DNA of 64,000 bases from Tubiluchus corallicola (GCA_030141605.1 JAQGDQ010000089.1:612050-676049), one strand, 5' to 3'; shown: positions 1 through 12,019, numbered from the stretch's first letter. Translations and numbers: made by a program. Notes: generated by a model not told the origin, from the sequence alone.

Positions 1-1351
1 TGCAAAGACTAAAAAACTGAGTTATTTTCTGTAAATTATTCACAGAAAAATCCATGGTAAAGGACCTAACATACCTGGTATCTCTTAAATAGTTCTATCA
101 GCAACTAAACATGCCGAACATTGTAAAAATTGTCAGAACTAATTCTATGTGGAACTTGGAAAGCAAGTTATTTGAGGGACAAAGGGAACTAATTTCAGTT
201 CCAAGTTCCATTTTGTTATGATGAACTAGTTCCAGTTCAAAGTACCTGAAGAAGAAGCTTCTTCTAAGTTTTTCTTTCCATGAACTAGATTCTTTCACAA
301 CCCTGCCTGACATGTGCGCATCTTAGCTACTAAGACATCTCTGTTAGTGTGAAAAAATATCATTTACTAATGATGTAAGTTAAGACCTGCCACAAATGTC
401 AATGTGTCAATTAAACATAAGACTTAGTGGGTTTTGAAATGTGCTGCAAAAACTCATTACGTAGGCTAGATCTACAGGGTGTTCCAGAAGAACGTTGTTG
501 CAGTGATCAAATCACAAGAAATCTTACCTTGAATTTCTGCTTACTAATATCATAACGAAGCACAAATACCATTTTATCTGTATAATTTCGATTTCCTATT
601 AACTTGGTCTTGTACATTCCAGTCTTTCGACGGTACTGCTTTTTCCTGAAATATCCAGTATTTTTGTAGTTTCTTGGAAAAGTTTCTCGTTATGAGAAAA
701 AGCCGTAGCAAGAGATCTTTAAGGGTTGGTTAGCATGCAACAAGAATTTCGCAAGTATTTTTGATAATCGGTTAATTTCTGTTTTGTCTGTTCGATAATT
801 ATTAAACATGAATTGGTAATCTTCATTTTGATTCGCAATGAGTCGGTAGTCCAACTACTCGTCATAATCGACACTCCTTAACTTTCACAACGGTTATCCG
901 ATTTGAGTTAAACTTTCCTAGGTAATTATAATATAGGTATTCTACCTATATTAATGTCATCGCTATATAGAGTTTATAGACGCATGTATAGTGCTCCAAA
1001 CATGGTTTTATTAGTGCTTTAACATCACCTTCCGTAGCGCCGCCACCTCGTAGACACGCCCCCGTACGTGCAAATCTCGCATGCTTCAATATCAATCTAA
1101 TATTCGCCGAGAGATTTTGCTGCAAATTCTATATTAAAATGAAGTGGCAATCAAGGGTTTAGTGTCCGCGCTTAATTACGACATTTTCCTGCAAAAGCTT
1201 AGCCGCCGGTGTTCATTAGTAGTGAGGGATGGTAATCAGAGAGGGTGAAAATTGTTTTGTTCAGTCGTTGCGAAACCAAATAAATTTATTTATGGAAATA
1301 AAATTTCACGAAAGAAAAGAAGAGATTACAGTGAAAAATTTAGAATGAAAA

Positions 1352-1354
<3 letters not shown>
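1..1354. other. Non-coding stretch, no gene recognised
   Basis: I see no open frame with coding character and no domain on either strand. The only structured item is a transposon-end-like word, TCTACAGGGTGTTCCAGAAG, near 472. It resembles the tip of IS630/mariner-type elements, but I found no partner end. Confidence 0.5.
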
Positions 1355-1399
<45 letters not shown>

Positions 1400-1697
1400 A
1401 AGAGCTAATGAGAGAGATACAGAGGGACAAACGGAGAAAAAGAAAAGGAAAACGAGAGAGCGCTGAGAATGAGTGAAAGAAGAAGAGAAAGTGGGAGACA
1501 CACACACACACACGCACGCACGCTCGCACGCTCGCACGCACGCACACACACACACACACAGAGGTTCTTTCATTCATTCAAAATAATTTATTTATAAAAT
1601 ATAAGTACAACTTACATATATATTTGATATATTTTGCATATATTTATATATAGTATACATATATTGTATATAGTATATATATATATATATATTGTAA
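1355..1697. repeat. Compound microsatellite: (GA)n, purine tract, (CA/CG)n, (TA)n
   Basis: A pure (GA)n run at 1355-1396 is followed by about 100 bases of mostly purine sequence. Then comes an alternating CA/CACG tract at 1498-1560 and a TA-rich tract at about 1618-1697. Open frames here only encode low-complexity Ser/Leu or Cys/Val runs and are not genes. Confidence 0.95.
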
Positions 1698-2597
1698 TTT
1701 GTAATATTTTATATTGAGAGTATAAGAGAGAAAGAGAGGGGGAAAGACAGAAGAAAAAGAAAAGAAAGAGAATCAAAACAGACAGTGTAAAGTGTAAACG
1801 CAGCTTTTCACTGAGATCACCCATAGCCTTCTCACAATTTTACCCTCAATTCGCTGATCATACTTCCACACCTTCTCTTCGTGTCTGGAGGCATGCAACT
1901 CATTAACATAAAACTGAAATTTTTCACCCAAACGCTGATTGCTAATATTTGTCAACCTTTCTTCTTGTTCTTGTTGACACGATAATGACTGAGTTTAACG
2001 CAGCTGCCGCCATTTTGATTGTCGTAATAACCTTAATTGTCTAACGCTTGAAAAATGACGTCAGTTTAATAGAAGTTAATTGAGAAAGACATGAAAATGC
2101 GCTTTGCACAATAAATATGATGTATTCGCCTGGATAAAGGGGAAGTTGTCGAGGAAGGATGAAGAAGAGAAAGAGTGAACTACCACAAAGCTTGTATTTT
2201 TTTCGTCTCGCATTTTATCATTTTAAATACGTTTTATTTATTTATCTCAAACCATGTATATTATAGTCCAAGCTATTTCTGCAATTTCTTAATTACAACA
2301 ATTTTTCTACAAAAATGATTATACATTTTTATGTATGCACGGTCACACGATCACGATCAGCATAAGTGTATTTAGCACTGCTGATTTCAAACTTTATATT
2401 TTGTAATGTTTGCTAAATAAAGATAAATAAAAGAATTGATGAATAGTAAAAAAGATTGATATATGAACATTTTTGAACATTTTTGAACAGCAAAAAAACA
2501 CTATAATAACTTAAGAACACAATAGACGATTTTGCCAAAGCATGTGGAAGATAATGCTAATGGTGGTAACCACAAATGGCAATATTTCAGTGACGCA
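1698..2597. other. Non-coding stretch, no gene recognised
   Basis: Purine-rich sequence continues to about 1780. The rest is AT-rich with no frame above about 60 codons and no element ends that I can see. Confidence 0.5.
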
Positions 2598-2912
2598 ATG
2601 ATGATGATGATGATGAAGGTGATGATTATGATAGGGATGATTATTATGATGGCGATAATGAGAACAATGACGATAATGGTGAAAATGATGATGATGATGA
2701 CAATGGTGAATGACGATGATTATGATGACGTAGACGATTATTGTGACAATGATGACAATCACGACAACGCTGACGACGACGACGACGACGACGACGATGA
2801 TGATGATGATGATGATGATGATGATAACGACGACGATAACGACGACAACGACACCGATAATAAGGATGACAATAAGGATGGTAATGATGAATGCGATGAT
2901 CATGAAGACGAC
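2598..2912. repeat. (GAT/GAC)n trinucleotide array
   Basis: About 300 bases of GAT and GAC triplets with interruptions, including a purer block at about 2770-2823. In one frame it would encode a poly-aspartate run, in others poly-Met or poly-Thr. Composition comes from the repeat, so the 171-codon open frame here is not treated as a gene. The 75 bases after the array (about 2913-2990) resemble about 3105-3180, so the flank is also duplicated. Confidence 0.9.
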
Positions 2913-3592
2913 GTTTGTCATGTTTTACATCCGTTTTTTGGGGATTTTGCACGAAATTTCCCAGGAAAGACACACTGCCAAATTCGTAACCATGTGGTGC
3001 AGTATCAACGTGAAATGATGACGACAAAGATGATGAAAACATCGTAATCACAGTAACATCAAAATCATATTCTTAATGTGATGCCGATGTAAAGAATGAG
3101 AGGATGGCGACATTTGTCAGGTTTTATTTCAGTTTTATCAGGGATTTGTCAAAAATTCCAAGAGAGCTGCAACACTCGAGCTTAACTATACAGAGACTTG
3201 CACAGACCTTATTTTGTGCAATTCTCGCGTATTTGACCGCATAATACGATGCCCGTCTAATTAATGACGACGTAAATGGTAAATTGCGCTAAATTTGGGT
3301 TAAAATGAGCGTGAAATGGCGTTCACTGTGGTGACGGCACTGACGGTGTTAAACTCGTAGATTACTTGTTTATTGAGTTTGCCCTGGCCAGTTTCGGGTC
3401 ATTTTCACAAAATAGATTGCTATAAGCGCCACCTGAGCCTGATAATTCACCACAGTAGGGAAAGACGAGTGTGCGATGCCTAGTTGGGCGTGGGGTCCGG
3501 ATGTGTGTACGCTGTTACTGAGTGTATAGCTTCTTTATTTTCCTAAACAAACACTAGGACATCGCATCGCAAAGATAGTCATTAAAATTTGT
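2913..3592. other. Non-coding stretch with a short duplicated flank
   Basis: The words TTTGTCATGTTTTA (about 2915) and TTTGTCAGGTTTTA (about 3113) begin two related segments. The second resembles the first for about 70 bases. No gene is recognised. Confidence 0.45.
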
Positions 3593-3596
3593 TTAA

Positions 3597-4181
3597 AGCA
3601 AAACTGGACCCAATCTTAAACTGTGGGTCAAAACAATTTGCTCTTTAAAATATTGAAAGGGAACACACTATTTTTTCACTACCACACAAACACAAATTCG
3701 CTTTCGCGCCGCTAGCTCTTCGCTGTCACATGCATTCGCCATTCGCTAGTTAGACGGGCGTTAGCGCCTGCATTTCGGAAACGCATTACACAAAAACAGA
3801 TACTGTACCTCTCAGTTCAGATGTGTTAGTTTCTGACGAACAACGCACATTCAACAGCGCATGTGTGAGCGGTAAACTTGAAATTTGAATTTTTATCTTA
3901 AAACATGCTTAGTTTTAGTACAACACACGAATATTTTACAGTAGCATTGTAATTCAATTTTCGCTTTCACAAACAGGTGCAACACGCTTGTAGAATATTT
4001 TTGCTACTAAAATCATATTAGTTTGTGATGTCATCAACAGTTAAGCTCGCCTGCCATCAATTGTTTTTAATCTATTATTTTAATTATCAGAAACGCCTTT
4101 GCAGTATTAATCGTGTTAAAATGTTAACTTTTTATCGGATTTGAAAATGGGGTAGTATGTGAAAAATCATCCTGTCTTCCT
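3597..4181 (-). mobile_element. TTAA-flanked TIR element, copy A
   Basis: Ends are AGCAAAACTGGACCC (left) and, read from the right on the other strand, AGGAAGACAGGATGAT. TTAA lies directly outside each end (3593-3596 and 4182-4185). The segment 3600-3855 matches 37897-38182 on the opposite strand, so the two are copies of one family inverted relative to each other. There is no transposase frame inside, so it is non-autonomous. A TTAA target is typical of piggyBac, but the end sequence AGG...AAAAC is not one I can assign. TIRs are imperfect, so the copy is old. Confidence 0.7.
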
Positions 4182-4429
4182 TTAAGTCACGCAATTACAA
4201 ATCATTTTTATCAGCAACAAACTTGTTAGCCATTACGCATTCTCTAATTTGTGCGGTTTTTGAAGCAAATTAAAAAAATTCTTTCCGATTTCTACGGTAC
4301 GTGGGATAAGATAAGAGAGATAGCTTTGCCTAAAAACGTGCGAAAACCTACACGAAAATTAAAAAGTTTTATGCACAAGTCATCAGAAACAGAACAAGTC
4401 AAGTAAACATAATGGAACGGAACGCAACA

Positions 4430-4625
4430 GAACAGTACGGTACGGTACGGCACGGCATGGCACGGCACGGCACGGTATGGTCCGGTACGGTACGGTGCGG
4501 TACGGTACGGTACGGTACGGTACGGTACGGTACGGTACGGTACGGTACGGTACGGTACGGTACAGTACAGTACAGTACAGTACAGTACAGTACAGTACAG
4601 TACAGTACAGAACGGAACAGAACAG
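4430..4625. repeat. Two-phase pentanucleotide array (GGTAC)n then (CAGTA)n
   Basis: A degenerate border (ACGGC, ATGGC, TCCGG variants at 4430-4500) leads into near-perfect (ACGGT)n to about 4562. It switches sharply to (ACAGT)n until about 4610 and ends in AACGG/AACAG variants. Each unit differs by one G/A position, so variant units are sorted into blocks. Open frames on both strands (Tyr-Arg-Thr-Val runs) are by-products. Confidence 0.95.
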
Positions 4626-4962
4626 AACAGAATTATCTGAGTCATGAATAAGATAATTTGCAAAACGCATGAGGATATGCATTCACTCAGTTAAGGTATC
4701 TAACAATTGAAATGCAAATCCATAAAAAATTTAGGATGGTTTCTGTGATTAACCTTAGCATTTACCAAAAAATCCTAATGATAATGATAAATGAATAATA
4801 AGTAACGAGTAAAAAGTTAAAGCACTCATGGCACTCTCATTTGGTCACCTAAATTTTCAATATATAGACTGGGTTTGTACAATGGGTTTTGACAGTGACA
4901 TGTGCGTAAGCTAAGTCGAAACGTACAATATGTTTTGGTTAGGCATTTCTTTGGTCTTTCAG

Positions 4963-5193
4963 ACACTAGTGCAGTATCCACTGTTACAAACACAGAGCAT
5001 AAATTCTGCTGTGTGGGTAATTACAACGTATATACAAGGAAAAACTTGCAGTTCTCCAAATATCGTCCTTGTTGTAGTGGAAACCATTATCGTGTACATT
5101 TTCATTCAAAGAGACCCATTAGGCAACAACGAAGCTGATTTTCTGACGTCGAAGAAAAGAAAACGTTTTGCTATTCGTTTAATAAAAAACTGA
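4963..5193 (+). CDS. Possible terminal exon of a membrane protein (unknown)
   Basis: A pyrimidine-rich stretch ending TCTTTCAG at 4962 looks like a 3' splice site. The frame starting in phase 0 at 4963 runs 76 codons to a stop at 5193. It includes a strongly hydrophobic segment (PNIVLVVVETIIVYIFIQ) followed by a charged tail with KKRKR, as in a membrane protein with a positive cytoplasmic end. No family is recognised and no upstream exon was found. A competing frame over the same bases is open for 78 codons, which lowers confidence. Confidence 0.3.
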   Translation, partial: TLVQYPLLQTQSINSAVWVITTYIQGKTCSSPNIVLVVVETIIVYIFIQRDPLGNNEADFLTSKKRKRFAIRLIKN

Positions 5194-5382
5194 AGAAAGA
5201 GACTGAAGTTGAATACAAATCTGCAGACGATTCATCTATAATCTACCTGTTTAATATTAGTTATTTTCCGATTTGTAGGATTTGTAAAGTAGAAAGTGTA
5301 ATCACGCTGAAGCCACTCTGAGTTCATATTGTTTTTTTAGTTCCTAACCTAAAACCTTCTTCAAAACCTAAAAGGAGAATGA

Positions 5383-5505
5383 GTTTACAATTCCCCACAC
5401 AATTTGAATGCCCTAACCCTAACCCTAACCCTTAACCTTACCCCAACCCTAATCCTAACCCTGACCCGCTTCACGAACTAATTTCTTGTTTGGGGAGTTG
5501 TAAAC
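5383..5505. mobile_element. Short TIR element with telomere-repeat core, copy 1
   Basis: The ends are near-perfect inverted repeats: GTTTACAATTCCCCACACAA on the left and, reading inward from the right on the other strand, GTTTACAACTCCCCAAACAA. Between them lies a run of CCCTAA hexamers with decay variants (about 5410-5466), then a short unique arm containing CTTCACGAACTAATTTC. A second copy lies at 31213-31351 with the same arms. The CCCTAA core is therefore part of a dispersed element, not a random interstitial telomere. It has no coding capacity. Confidence 0.85.
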
Positions 5506-7189
5506 GTTAGCCCTTAAAAGGTATTCCGCGCAACTGTTTGGAGCCTAAAGAATTCGGTGCAACAGTTTGGCATTGATAGAATTTTTAAGAAACCCTTAAA
5601 ACATGGCGGTCATGCAGAGAATTATCCCAGAAAGAAGACACAACTGCCCACATGATCACAGTTAAAAGAAAGGTTCGTCAGAAAAAATAGTTAAAAGAGT
5701 TTGGCTGGGTTTATTTGGGAGCAATTATTTTGCAAATATCTTCGATGTAAATTTGGTTGAGATTAATTTGTCTTGGAACAACTCGCCGCCATTACTTTTG
5801 GAAGTAAAGCCAGCTGTTGATTCGAGAAAAGGAAGAAAACTTAGAAGTGAGATAGGAGAACGCAGAAGCCATCTAATGGAATTTCTTGAGCAAATGTAGA
5901 GTTAATGACCAGGCAAGAGTTAAGCTGATAGTGCTGATAGCGTCTCGCTTCCTGCAGGAATGATTCTCTTTTCATATTGATTTAGTTTCATTAGACGGAC
6001 TATCGAACTTTCAGCTTTTTGCCGCCTGACGAAAATCGACTTTTACAATTTATGGCTTCACTGCACGAGCGCCAGCTAATGAAGCCGCTTTCATATGCGG
6101 CAATATATGTTGATTTTCTTGAAATATTGTTGGCACTATCAGGCTTAAGCTGGTTTAGTGGTTTTCCTTTTACTGATTTGCAAAGCTTCGAGAAAAGCTA
6201 CATTCTCAGCGTATTTTAGAGATGAGCGAAGGAGTGACAAGATTTTCTAAATTAACCTATGGGATTCATGTAACAGTTTTTTCACCCTATTGTTGAAAGG
6301 CATCAAAATAGAGTAATGAAGCGAATGTCAACCACTGCTAAGTTTTAAAAGCCAAGGCTCACCATTACTAAGTTGCAGGTGTTTTTCAAGCAAGAATGAT
6401 CGCTCCTTCTAATTCAGGCTGGTCTATCGATCACTGGTGCCTGATAGGTTGGATAACTTGATTGGTTGATTGCTTAGTTGTTCGTGTGACTAGTTCATTG
6501 ATCTACTTGGGAACAAATCGGATAGTCAATGGCACATTGATTGGAAGTTTAATTAGAAATTTTTTATTGGTGATTTGTTTGTTCGTCAGTATATTTATTG
6601 AATATTTGGTAGACTAATTTGCTTTTAGTTTATAAATTTATTAGTTGACTGGTTAGTATGCTGACTGATTGATTGGCTGGTTGGTTATACAATTCATGAG
6701 TACAGACTGATACATACCTTGAGAACATCAGCTACTCTTCTTCTTCTACCATAGTCTCTTGGGTAATGTTTGTAATGATCTGCCTAATGGCTACTGGTGA
6801 GGTGAAAATGCGTTTCTCGATGTTTGAGCTTTTACGGTTCTCTTGGGGAGATAGAAAGCCTGCTACAGTGTGACTGTGAAATTCATGTTTTCTAGCATAT
6901 AGTGAGCTTGCAATATTAAGGATTTGTACAGTTTTTCATTTTATGTAGCAAACTAATGTCTAGTGCTTTGTTGATTACTGGTATTTTAGAAGAAGAAGAT
7001 TAAAAGTGACGTATAACTATTGCAAAATTTTGTAATGTTGTACTGCTTACACTTATTTATTATTTCGCTTGCCTTTTTCGAAAACAAAAAACAACTTTTT
7101 TGTTGCAAGCTTATTTGACTCACTAGGCCCTGCAAAATTTATGGGATTCGACTCAGAATCAGATTTTTTGTGCAGCTAACAGTTTTGGC
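5506..7189. other. Non-coding stretch with degenerate TTGATTGG-like repeats
   Basis: No gene recognised. At about 6415-6700 the sequence is dominated by decayed GATT/GGTT tetranucleotide variants. Elsewhere it is AT-rich with small frames that look random. Confidence 0.5.
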
Positions 7190-7262
7190 ATTATACCGGT
7201 TTGGTCATGTAACTCAAATCCTAATGGAGTTGCACTGGTTCCCTGTCAAACAACGTATTCAA
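7190..7262 (+). pseudogene. LINE remnant, C-terminal region after RT
   Basis: The frame at 7215-7262 reads QILMELHWFPVKQRIQ and then stops. It resembles the common 'L-x-x-L-H-W-L-P-V-K-x-R-I' segment downstream of the reverse transcriptase in CR1/Rex-like non-LTR elements. Only about 16 codons are recognisable; the rest is lost. Confidence 0.6.
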
Positions 7263-8050
7263 TAACTGGTCGATTAATGCGCTCTACAAATAAATTATCA
7301 ATAGGCCTATCGATTATCATTACCTTATATTAATCTTTTTCTTAAACATTTTATCAGATTGTGTTACACACAATGTTAAAATTCAATATCACTTTTGAAT
7401 TTCATTTTTGTGTAATGCCAAATTTTGTTATTGGTTATGCATACTTTTCTAAAATACTTTTTAAAGATGAACAAAGAGTACAGTAGAAAAATTTTCGTTT
7501 ATTGTCATGGCAAACGAATACTCGACATCGTTTATAAAAGGTCATTGGATACTCTGCTATGACGTCATCACACTATTTCCTTTTTTATTCAATGTATGAG
7601 GAGATGAAAGAAGGCAAACAAATTCCCCTCTTGCTTATCACCTCAACACAGTGGTCAACCATCTTCTAAAACTTTGGTCACTTTGTTGGCACTTTGCAGA
7701 TCTCGTACCTTTGAAATCTTGTGGCGCAATAGAGATATTCTTATCACCGCAGCGCAGGTCGGGCGAAGATAACGTCTTACAGCGTTCAGAATTATGAATT
7801 GTTCAATATGCGTCGCTTCTACTGACATAAACGGTCCCATTCAAGCGGCAACTAATTTTAATTAGACTAAGTAAATTTTACGGCCATCACAATGTGGGAA
7901 GTAATTGATAAATTTAATGACGGTGATAAGACAAGCGTAAAAGAAGCGGAAACGATATATAAGCGGGGATGAGCCTAAAATAAAAAAATTAATTAAAAAA
8001 ATGGACTGTCTTTGAAAATAAAGAAGCGACGAAGTAATTTCGACACTTAA

Positions 8051-8425
8051 AGGGCAAGAAGAGGGAATTTTAAAGTATATACCATCAGCAAAATTATATT
8101 ACTTATCATTACGTTTACCTGTTTTTGAAAGACTTAAGTAACTGAAAACGAAAATTCTTAATGATTTAAAACTTTCGGACCATCTGGCAAAACTTTCCCA
8201 GTGTGCACCACTGATTCACCAGAAAAAATGTTATTGATCTTGTCGATAATATAAAGTAATAAAAAAGTTTTACTAGTAAGTGAAGTGTGTGCTACGAATG
8301 CGCTGATTATTTTTCAAACTTTATGCAATGTTATCTAAACTTGTTTTAAGCGATTTAGCGTTAAAATAGCAGCGCCTAACATTCGTCGCGAGAGTTTAAA
8401 TTCACAAGTTTTACACAGCGTTACT
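8051..8425 (+). mobile_element. TTAA-flanked TIR element, copy D (right end lost)
   Basis: TTAA at 8047-8050 precedes AGGGCAAGAAGAGGG, which matches the ends of copy C at 40665-41039. Internal segments also align in order and at the same offset. For example, ATTATATTACTTATCATTAC pairs with the 40740 region, and the 8222-8405 segment pairs with 40836-41010. The right TIR is no longer visible where it should fall, near 8425. No coding frame. Confidence 0.65.
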
Positions 8426-8929
8426 GCTAACACAATAAGACAGTAGGTCATTTTTAGGTAAGTGTACAATGTATGTTGATAAAACTATAAGACCGAAACT
8501 TTACCAAAAATCTAGCAGTCGCTATCATTGGTTATACTGAAATATTCTAGCTGCTTTACATGATTGCATCTAGGCCTACATTATATAAAAACGCTCGTTT
8601 AGTGTTCATCATCTGCACAATGGTATTCATTTCTCCTACCTACTTTCCCTACTACACTCCCCTTCCTCTCGTTTATTAGCTGTAGAGAAAGCATTACAAG
8701 CAAATCCATATTTCAGACAAAGCATGTATAATATCTGCCACCGGCAGCTGCTTGCTTCATTCGCTTTATACTTTACACGAATGAGCTTTAGTTATGGCGA
8801 ATAGCCAGCCTAACTTAATTAGAAAGGTATAATAGAAGCAAGGTATTCAGCAATTTTCTGCTGATTTCTGTCTCTCACATATCACACACATACTCTACTC
8901 CGTTTCCTCTCTTTCCCTGTCCGTCTCTC

Positions 8930-9031
8930 TTCCTCTTCTTACCCAGCCTGTTTGCTTTCTCCGCCCCCTCTATTTCTGTTCCTCCCTCCTCTCTCTCTCT
9001 CTGTGTGCGTGCGTGTGCGTGTGCGTGTGCG

Positions 9032-9084
<53 letters not shown>

Positions 9085-9166
9085 TTCTCCTTCGCTATCT
9101 TTCTTTTTCTCTTATTTCTCTCTTATTTTCTCCCCTCTCTTCCTTCTGTTTTCCCTAACTCCTTCG

Positions 9167-9257
<91 letters not shown>

Positions 9258-9620
9258 ATCTTTCTCTTTACAAACACGGTACCACACTGAAAACATTTTA
9301 CTCAACAATAATCCGTTTATTTTCATCATTTTCTACTAACAAAAATAATTGCCTTATCAAGCAAATATTAAATAAGCCCGTCGATATAACAATTCGAGTT
9401 TTCTGCGTTCATAACGTTAAGAGAATTCGGAGTTTCCGGGGAAGTCTTCAATTTTCGATTTTAGAGAAATTTCTAGGTTTCTACAAAGCTAGTTGACAGT
9501 GTTAACGACAGGCTAATTGTGTAATTGTGTTTTAGATGCAACATTGATTTAGGCTTCTCTGTCTCCCTCGTCTTCTCATATCTTTCTCTTCTCACCCAGC
9601 CTGTTTTCTCCGCCCCTCGC
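8930..9620. repeat. Pyrimidine microsatellite block with duplicated border
   Basis: The block contains (GTGC/GTGTGC)n at 9003-9034, pure (GTCT)n at about 9035-9082, and (CT)n at about 9166-9254. A border phrase, ACCCAGCCTGTTT followed by TCTCCGCCCC, occurs just left of the arrays (about 8941-8967) and again to the right (about 9595-9617). The whole block may therefore have grown by duplication. The 163-codon Ser/Leu-rich frame is an artefact of the repeat. Confidence 0.9.
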
Positions 9621-9791
9621 CCCGTCCGATAAACATCATAACCTAAGCATCTGGAGTTTCTAAATCTCAAGTCTTTAGAAAAGTGGTGCATTAAAAAGGA
9701 AATTTACCTTTATGCACGGAATTATTCATAGGGAAGTTGATGTTGATTCTGACAATTTTTTGCATCTTGCAAAGTTGTATCTTGCAATTGA

Positions 9792-10140
9792 ACTTGGCAA
9801 AATCATTCTCTGAAGCTTTTCGCGCGTCCAAAAGTATCATTTGGTCATTTTCTCTCAAATCGAGTTGTACCGATTTGGAACTTCTTGCCTATATATGTTC
9901 ATGGTGCACACCTCGCACAAAATATAAAGTTATTTAAAAGCCGCTTAAAACTTAAATAAAGTTAACTAACATAAGTTTCCTTGTACACAATAGACACATG
10001 TAAGCAGTTATTCTCTTTGTTCTTTGACCACTCTCTCGTAAATACTGTATTTGTGTGCATTTCGTCAACATATTTTACATATATTGTTTTTATTATAGTT
10101 TACTAATGGGTTGAATAAAATAAATAAAAATAAGTAAAAT
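9792..10140 (+). pseudogene. LINE 3' remnant (end of pol plus 3' tail)
   Basis: The frame 9792-9959 ends in FLSNRVVPIWNFLP, a histidine-rich stretch, FKSRLKLK and a stop. This resembles the last residues of CR1-like LINE pol proteins (pattern R-V-V-x-x-W-N-x-L-P ... F-K-x-x-L). After the stop there is an AT-rich 3' region ending in an AATAAA/ATAAAA-rich tail at about 10110-10140. An upstream stop at 9789 shows the element is broken. Confidence 0.7.
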
Positions 10141-10285
10141 AAGATGTTGCAAATTTAGTTGAAAATTATTTTTGAAATGGCTACTATTATTATTCTTATG
10201 TAATTGCTGTATAAAATAAGATGTTACAAATTTAGTTGAAAATTATTTTTGAAATGGCTACTATTGTTATTCTTATGTGATTGCA
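10141..10285. repeat. 77-bp direct tandem duplication
   Basis: Two units begin AAGATGTT(G/A)CAAATTTAG, at 10141 and 10218, and stay almost identical for about 68 bases. They lie directly at the 3' end of the LINE remnant. The few differences suggest a fairly recent duplication. Confidence 0.9.
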
Positions 10286-10854
10286 GACACAGTTCTTCTA
10301 AAGGAGCTCATGCTTTATTTTCTTAAAAACCTGATTCTTGTGCGCTTGCTAAATTAAAATAACCTCGTGATCACAAAGATTCTGAAGGAGCCGCTATGTA
10401 CTGTAGAAATCGGCAGCTTAGTCCACTTTCCAATCTATTATTGACCCAAATCTCTGGACAAGTCCATAAATCAGTTGATTACGACCTACCGGGTTTTATA
10501 TTGGTCGTACACTCACGGTTAAGAAGCAGATCAACATGGAGCCCAGGGTAAATATTGGCTTCTTAACCCTCTGACTGTCAGTGGGTCATTTGTTAATCGC
10601 CGCAAAGCATTGCTACACTTTTGTAAAGCCATTGAAACTAGCTAACCAACCAAGTAACAAACCAGCCTGCTGGCCTGCTAACAAGTAAGTAAGTAAACAA
10701 CTTATAGCCATTGTGTATTGTGATGTGTGATGAAATACATGTGATGAAATTTGTATGATTTTACGCACTACAGCAAAAAATTAACACTAAAAAATTTCCT
10801 ATTAGCTATCGTATAAATGCTAATAATCTATATACAGCGATAAAGAGGATATTG

Positions 10855-11295
10855 CAAATTTACTGAAATTTACCGTCGATAGCATAAGCTACAACACTGT
10901 AGAAGGAATTTGAGGTCCTTCTGGTTTTAGCGTTAATTGAACGGTATCTACGGCCAGAATGGAGCATTTCAAAAAAATATTTCCTGCATGGATGACAGTT
11001 GACAGACAACTTGCGCTCTTTTTGAAACCCTCGTTTCGTACAAATGTGCCATAAGTTGCTGTTCATTTCCTACAATTTCCGAAGCGGACTTAAGACTTGG
11101 TCAAGAGTACAGCGATCTCACGACGTGGTAGTGCCATACCAAACATTGAGGGATGTCGTTAAAGTTAAATGATTTAAGTTGTCTTAAAAAGTACAGACGC
11201 TGGCGAACCTTCTTTACACAACAACCACGTTAGCTTCCCATATAAGGTCGTCTGAAATTTTTATTCCCAAAAATTTGCTACCGTCATTTACCTCT
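10855..11295 (-). pseudogene. LINE remnant (post-RT region) of CR1/Rex type
   Basis: Reading the minus strand from about 11285, the frames contain NDGSKFLGIKISDDL, then RQRLYFLRQLKSFN, then after frameshifts LHSGRRYRSINAKT followed by NSFYS. The order 'FLG..I..D', 'RLYFLR.L', 'SGRRYRSI.A.T' matches the C-terminal half of common animal LINE pol proteins. Several frameshifts and stops make it dead. It is opposite in orientation to its neighbours. Confidence 0.8.
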
Positions 11296-11494
11296 ACTAT
11301 TTATGAGTGATAGTTGGAATTCTTATCACAGTAAGACGCGTGATTTCGCATTATTGTTTCATTTTCTTCACCATCTTCTTCATGTTTTTCACTCAAGTAT
11401 GTCAGTTCCGTTGTTTTTCTCTATAATAACGTTATCTTTCATGAACAGCTTGAAATTCTGGAAAACTTGATGAACTGTTAGGATTGAGCTATGG

Positions 11495-11585
11495 TCATAA
11501 TAATAATCAGCAGTGCAGTTCAGTGGTCACAGCAACAGTCTTGTTATCCACAGGTCACTGGTTCAAATCTAACCTTAAACTCGAA
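11495..11585 (+). repeat. tRNA-like SINE head
   Basis: A perfect pol III B-box-like word GTTCAAATC lies at 11561-11569. It is preceded by CAGTGGTCACAGC, about 40 bases upstream, as a degenerate A box. No cloverleaf can be closed, so this is a tRNA-derived SINE or tRNA relic and not a tRNA gene. Confidence 0.45.
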
Positions 11586-12019
11586 TTTATTGCATTTGTC
11601 TTTCTTTCAATCCAGTTTGGTTCAAAATGTCAGTGTGGATTTTTTCTATCAGTGTTAATCAGTGTTGCTAAGATATAAAAAGCAGGTTATTCTGTTGTTT
11701 CGTTTCTCTGTAGACTGTACAAGAAAGCTGACTGCTTCCCTTTTGGGACGTTCATTCACACATTCAGTACACATTGTAATAGAGAATTGATTATATTATC
11801 GTGATTTCGTGAAAAGCTCATTAAGATTATTGACACAACATGGCTTATTAAAGCTTATTATATTGCTGCAGCTTGTATTGCTTTTAAAATGAAATTGAAA
11901 AGCGGCTTCAAAAGCGTACAATAAACGTACTAATTTTAGTATTTGCAACTAAGCTTTGGTAGGACTGTTGGTTGAATAAAAACACATATTCATGACTTAA
12001 ATTTATTTTAAGATAATTA

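Noticed and set aside
1326-1577. Minus-strand frames of 77-83 codons rich in Cys/Val/Ser/Leu
   Set aside because: Translations of (GA)n and (CA)n microsatellites; both overlapping frames have the same low-complexity character.
2532-3047. 171-codon frame with poly-Asp
   Set aside because: Produced by the GAT/GAC array, with equally long frames on the other strand.
4292-4682. Tyr-Arg-Thr-Val repeat proteins on both strands
   Set aside because: By-products of the pentanucleotide array.
9005-9496. 163-codon Ser/Leu-rich frame resembling a membrane protein
   Set aside because: Follows (GTCT)n and (CT)n composition; no domain after the repeat.
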